Assembly: GCF_027214045.1 (NCBI RefSeq)
Contig: NZ_JAPWHE010000001.1
Coordinates: 666,946-730,945, forward strand
From: Castellaniella denitrificans
GTDB taxonomy: Bacteria > Pseudomonadota > Gammaproteobacteria > Burkholderiales > Burkholderiaceae_B
Reading direction: 5' to 3'
Length of the DNA: 64,000 nucleotides
Shown: positions 62,412-64,000 of the stretch, in pieces
Layout of the letters: each line of letters opens with the position of its first letter
Position numbering within the stretch: the first letter of the stretch is position 1
Translations under genes and position numbers: made by a program
The notes under the pieces: model-generated
Databases searched by the model: none
The model's input: only the letters and a program-made list of their open reading frames with translations
What the model was told of the DNA's origin: nothing

Positions 62412-63929
62412 ATGAGCACTCGCAAAAATCGATCGTTGAGCTGGATCCTGACGGGCTTTCTCGGGGGCGTCCTGGTCAGTCTCGGGATTTCGGCGGTCGC
62501 CCAGAAGGGCGAACCGCTGCCGCTCAAGGCGCTCCAGCAGTTCGCCAACGTATACGGCGCGATCAAATCCAGCTACGTCGAGCCGGTGCCCGACCAGACG
62601 CTGATCGACGACGCGATCAAGGGCCTGTTCGCCGACCTGGATCCGCATTCGGTGTACCTGGACGAGGAAGCCTACAAGCAGATGCAGGACATCACGCGTG
62701 GCGGCTTCGGCGGCCTGGGCATCGAGATCGGCACCCAGGACGGCATGCCCAAGGTCATCGCACCGATCGAGGACACCCCGGCGGCGCGCGCCGGCATCCT
62801 GACGGGCGACCTGATCACCGGGATCGACGGCGAACCCACCAAGGGCATGAGCCTGAACGATGCCGTGAAGAAGATGCGCGGCGAGCCCGGCACCCCCATC
62901 GACCTGACCATCCGGCGCGCCGGCAGTTCCAAGCCCCTGAAATTCCACATCGTCCGGGAAATGATCAAGACCCGCAGCGTGCGCGGCAAGATGCTCGATC
63001 ACGATATCGCCTATGTGCGCATCAGCCAGTTCCAGGACCGCACCACGTCCGACATGGTCCGGATGCTGGCCAGCCTGTCCAAGAAGCAGGCGCCCAAAGG
63101 CCTGGTGCTGGATCTGCGCAACGACCCGGGCGGGCTGCTGGATGGCGCCATCGGCGTCGCCTCCGCCTTCCTGGAACCGGGCAAGCTGGTCGTTTCCACC
63201 AAGGGCCGCATTCCGTCTTCGAACGAGGAGTTCTACGCCCGTCCCCTGGACGGCAGCCATGGCGTGGAGGACGGCGGGCAGTTGCCCGCCTGGACGCGCA
63301 CGGTGCCGATGGTGGTGCTGGTCAACGTCGGTTCGGCCTCGGCCTCTGAAATCGTGGCCGGCGCCCTGCAGGATTACAAGCGCGCCCGCATCATCGGCAA
63401 CCGCACGTTCGGCAAGGGGTCCGTACAGTCCGTCCTGCAACTGGACAAGGACACGGGCATCAAGCTCACCACGGCGCGTTATTACACGCCCAGCGGCCGT
63501 TCGATCCAGAATACGGGGGTGGAGCCCGACTATGTCGTGGACGACAGCGCCGCCGGCAACCTGTTCCGTATGCAGCGCGAGGTCGACCTGCGGCACCATC
63601 TGGAAAACCAGCCCGGCGCCCAGGGCGCGGATGATTCGGCCGATGGCGATTTCGTCCAGGGCGAGATCAAGATGTTCGAATTCGGCGGCGCCGACGACTG
63701 GCAGTTGCGGCAAGCCGTCAATGCCCTGCAGGGGCGCCCGGTCCAGAAGTCCGATCCCGTTCAGGTGAAGCAGGCGCGCGCCGAGGCCCGGAACGGGGAC
63801 GCGGGGGCGGATGCGGCGACCGGAGAGGCCCGGAAACCCGGGCAGGCGGAAAAAAAAACCCTGAATGATGCCGGTGACGGGGTTGAACGCTATCGTGTCA
63901 CCCCGGAAGGACTGATCAGGATTCCGTGA
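62412..63929 (+). CDS. ctpA: Carboxyl-terminal processing protease (S41)
   Basis: The 505-residue protease has an N-terminal membrane anchor (about 10-30), a PDZ domain (about 90-180) and the S41 catalytic core: 'DLRNDPGGLLDGAI', the serine in 'NVGSASASEIVAGAL' and the lysine in 'RTFGKGSVQS'. It trims the C-termini of periplasmic proteins, often peptidoglycan hydrolases, which fits the adjacent amidase activator. The C-terminal 90 residues are charged and low in complexity. Its stop overlaps the next ATG by one base. Confidence 0.96.
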   Translation: MSTRKNRSLSWILTGFLGGVLVSLGISAVAQKGEPLPLKALQQFANVYGAIKSSYVEPVPDQTLIDDAIKGLFADLDPHSVYLDEEAYKQMQDITRGGFGGLGIEIGTQDGMPKVIAPIEDTPAARAGILTGDLITGIDGEPTKGMSLNDAVKKMRGEPGTPIDLTIRRAGSSKPLKFHIVREMIKTRSVRGKMLDHDIAYVRISQFQDRTTSDMVRMLASLSKKQAPKGLVLDLRNDPGGLLDGAIGVASAFLEPGKLVVSTKGRIPSSNEEFYARPLDGSHGVEDGGQLPAWTRTVPMVVLVNVGSASASEIVAGALQDYKRARIIGNRTFGKGSVQSVLQLDKDTGIKLTTARYYTPSGRSIQNTGVEPDYVVDDSAAGNLFRMQREVDLRHHLENQPGAQGADDSADGDFVQGEIKMFEFGGADDWQLRQAVNALQGRPVQKSDPVQVKQARAEARNGDAGADAATGEARKPGQAEKKTLNDAGDGVERYRVTPEGLIRIP

Positions 63930-64000
63930 TGGGGGACGAATCCGTCCTGGACGACGCGCGGCTGACGCGCTATGCCCGGCACATCCTGCTCGACGAGTTC
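63929..64000 (+). CDS. moeB: MoeB/ThiF-family adenylyltransferase, N-terminus only
   Basis: The first 24 codons are present before the right edge. The sequence 'LTRYARHILLDEF' is the conserved beginning of E1-like MoeB/ThiF/HesA proteins, which adenylate the C-terminus of small sulfur carriers such as MoaD or ThiS. The ATG overlaps the ctpA stop (TGATG), and this order is usual in Alcaligenaceae. The family call rests on this short segment and position. Confidence 0.75.
   Translation, partial: MGDESVLDDARLTRYARHILLDEF

Overview
The window is ordinary chromosomal DNA of a G+C-rich betaproteobacterium. Gene order (hemA-prfA-prmC-grxD-ubiX; rsmB-DUF4390-ntrY-ntrX; dprA/def-fmt; gpsA-secB-grxC-rhodanese/gpmA-envC-ctpA-moeB) and protein character point to Burkholderiales, most likely Alcaligenaceae (Bordetella, Achromobacter or Castellaniella relatives). 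Coding density is very high. There is no gene-free stretch longer than 300 bases, and I see no phage, IS element, CRISPR array or integron. About 60 protein genes (two cut by the window edges) and one tRNA are supported.

Layout. 1-1561: a PAS/GAF signalling protein (cut at the left edge) faces an EAL phosphodiesterase. 1634-5215: a minus-strand cassette (NAD(P)-binding reductase, DoxX, extradiol dioxygenase, esterase) is divergent from a LysR regulator across a perfect inverted repeat. It resembles in content the quinone-detoxification regulon of Bacillus (mhq). 5311-9844: tRNA-Phe, then the haem/translation/ubiquinone group hemA-prfA-prmC-grxD-ubiX. 9877-13523: an HD-GYP phosphodiesterase and two tandem MFS exporters. 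13738-17245: a TRAP importer resembling the 2-oxoacid type. 17339-22544: a sensor with periplasmic, PAS, degenerate GGDEF and EAL domains, then kbl-tdh (threonine to glycine). 22696-24950: glutamate dehydrogenase and asparaginase. 25157-28262: sulfate assimilation cysH-cysD-cysN of the APS-reductase type.

28362-43453 is the main transport region. A LysR regulator and a first branched-chain-type ABC importer with a fused LivM-LivG protein are followed by a Crp/Fnr regulator. That regulator is divergent from a seven-gene operon coding an acyl-CoA synthetase, a second complete ABC importer and a PaaK-like ligase, which suggests uptake of a carboxylic acid coupled to CoA activation. 43588-45989: an orphan amino-acid-binding protein, a small membrane protein and HMG-CoA lyase.

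46049-64000 is conserved housekeeping: dprA, def-fmt, the rsmB-DUF4390-ntrY-ntrX operon, rimO, a BioC-like methyltransferase, comF, trmL, gpsA, secB, grxC, a rhodanese-like protein, gpmA, an EnvC-like activator, ctpA and the first codons of a MoeB/ThiF protein.

The most unusual points are the P-loop-less PaaK-like ligase in its transporter operon, the LysR-linked quinone-type cassette, a tandem 63-nt repeat whose hairpin shows a compensatory base-pair change (22558-22686), strong hairpins after three solute-binding-protein genes, an NtrX-like regulator without its AAA+ domain, and a rhodanese without its catalytic cysteine.
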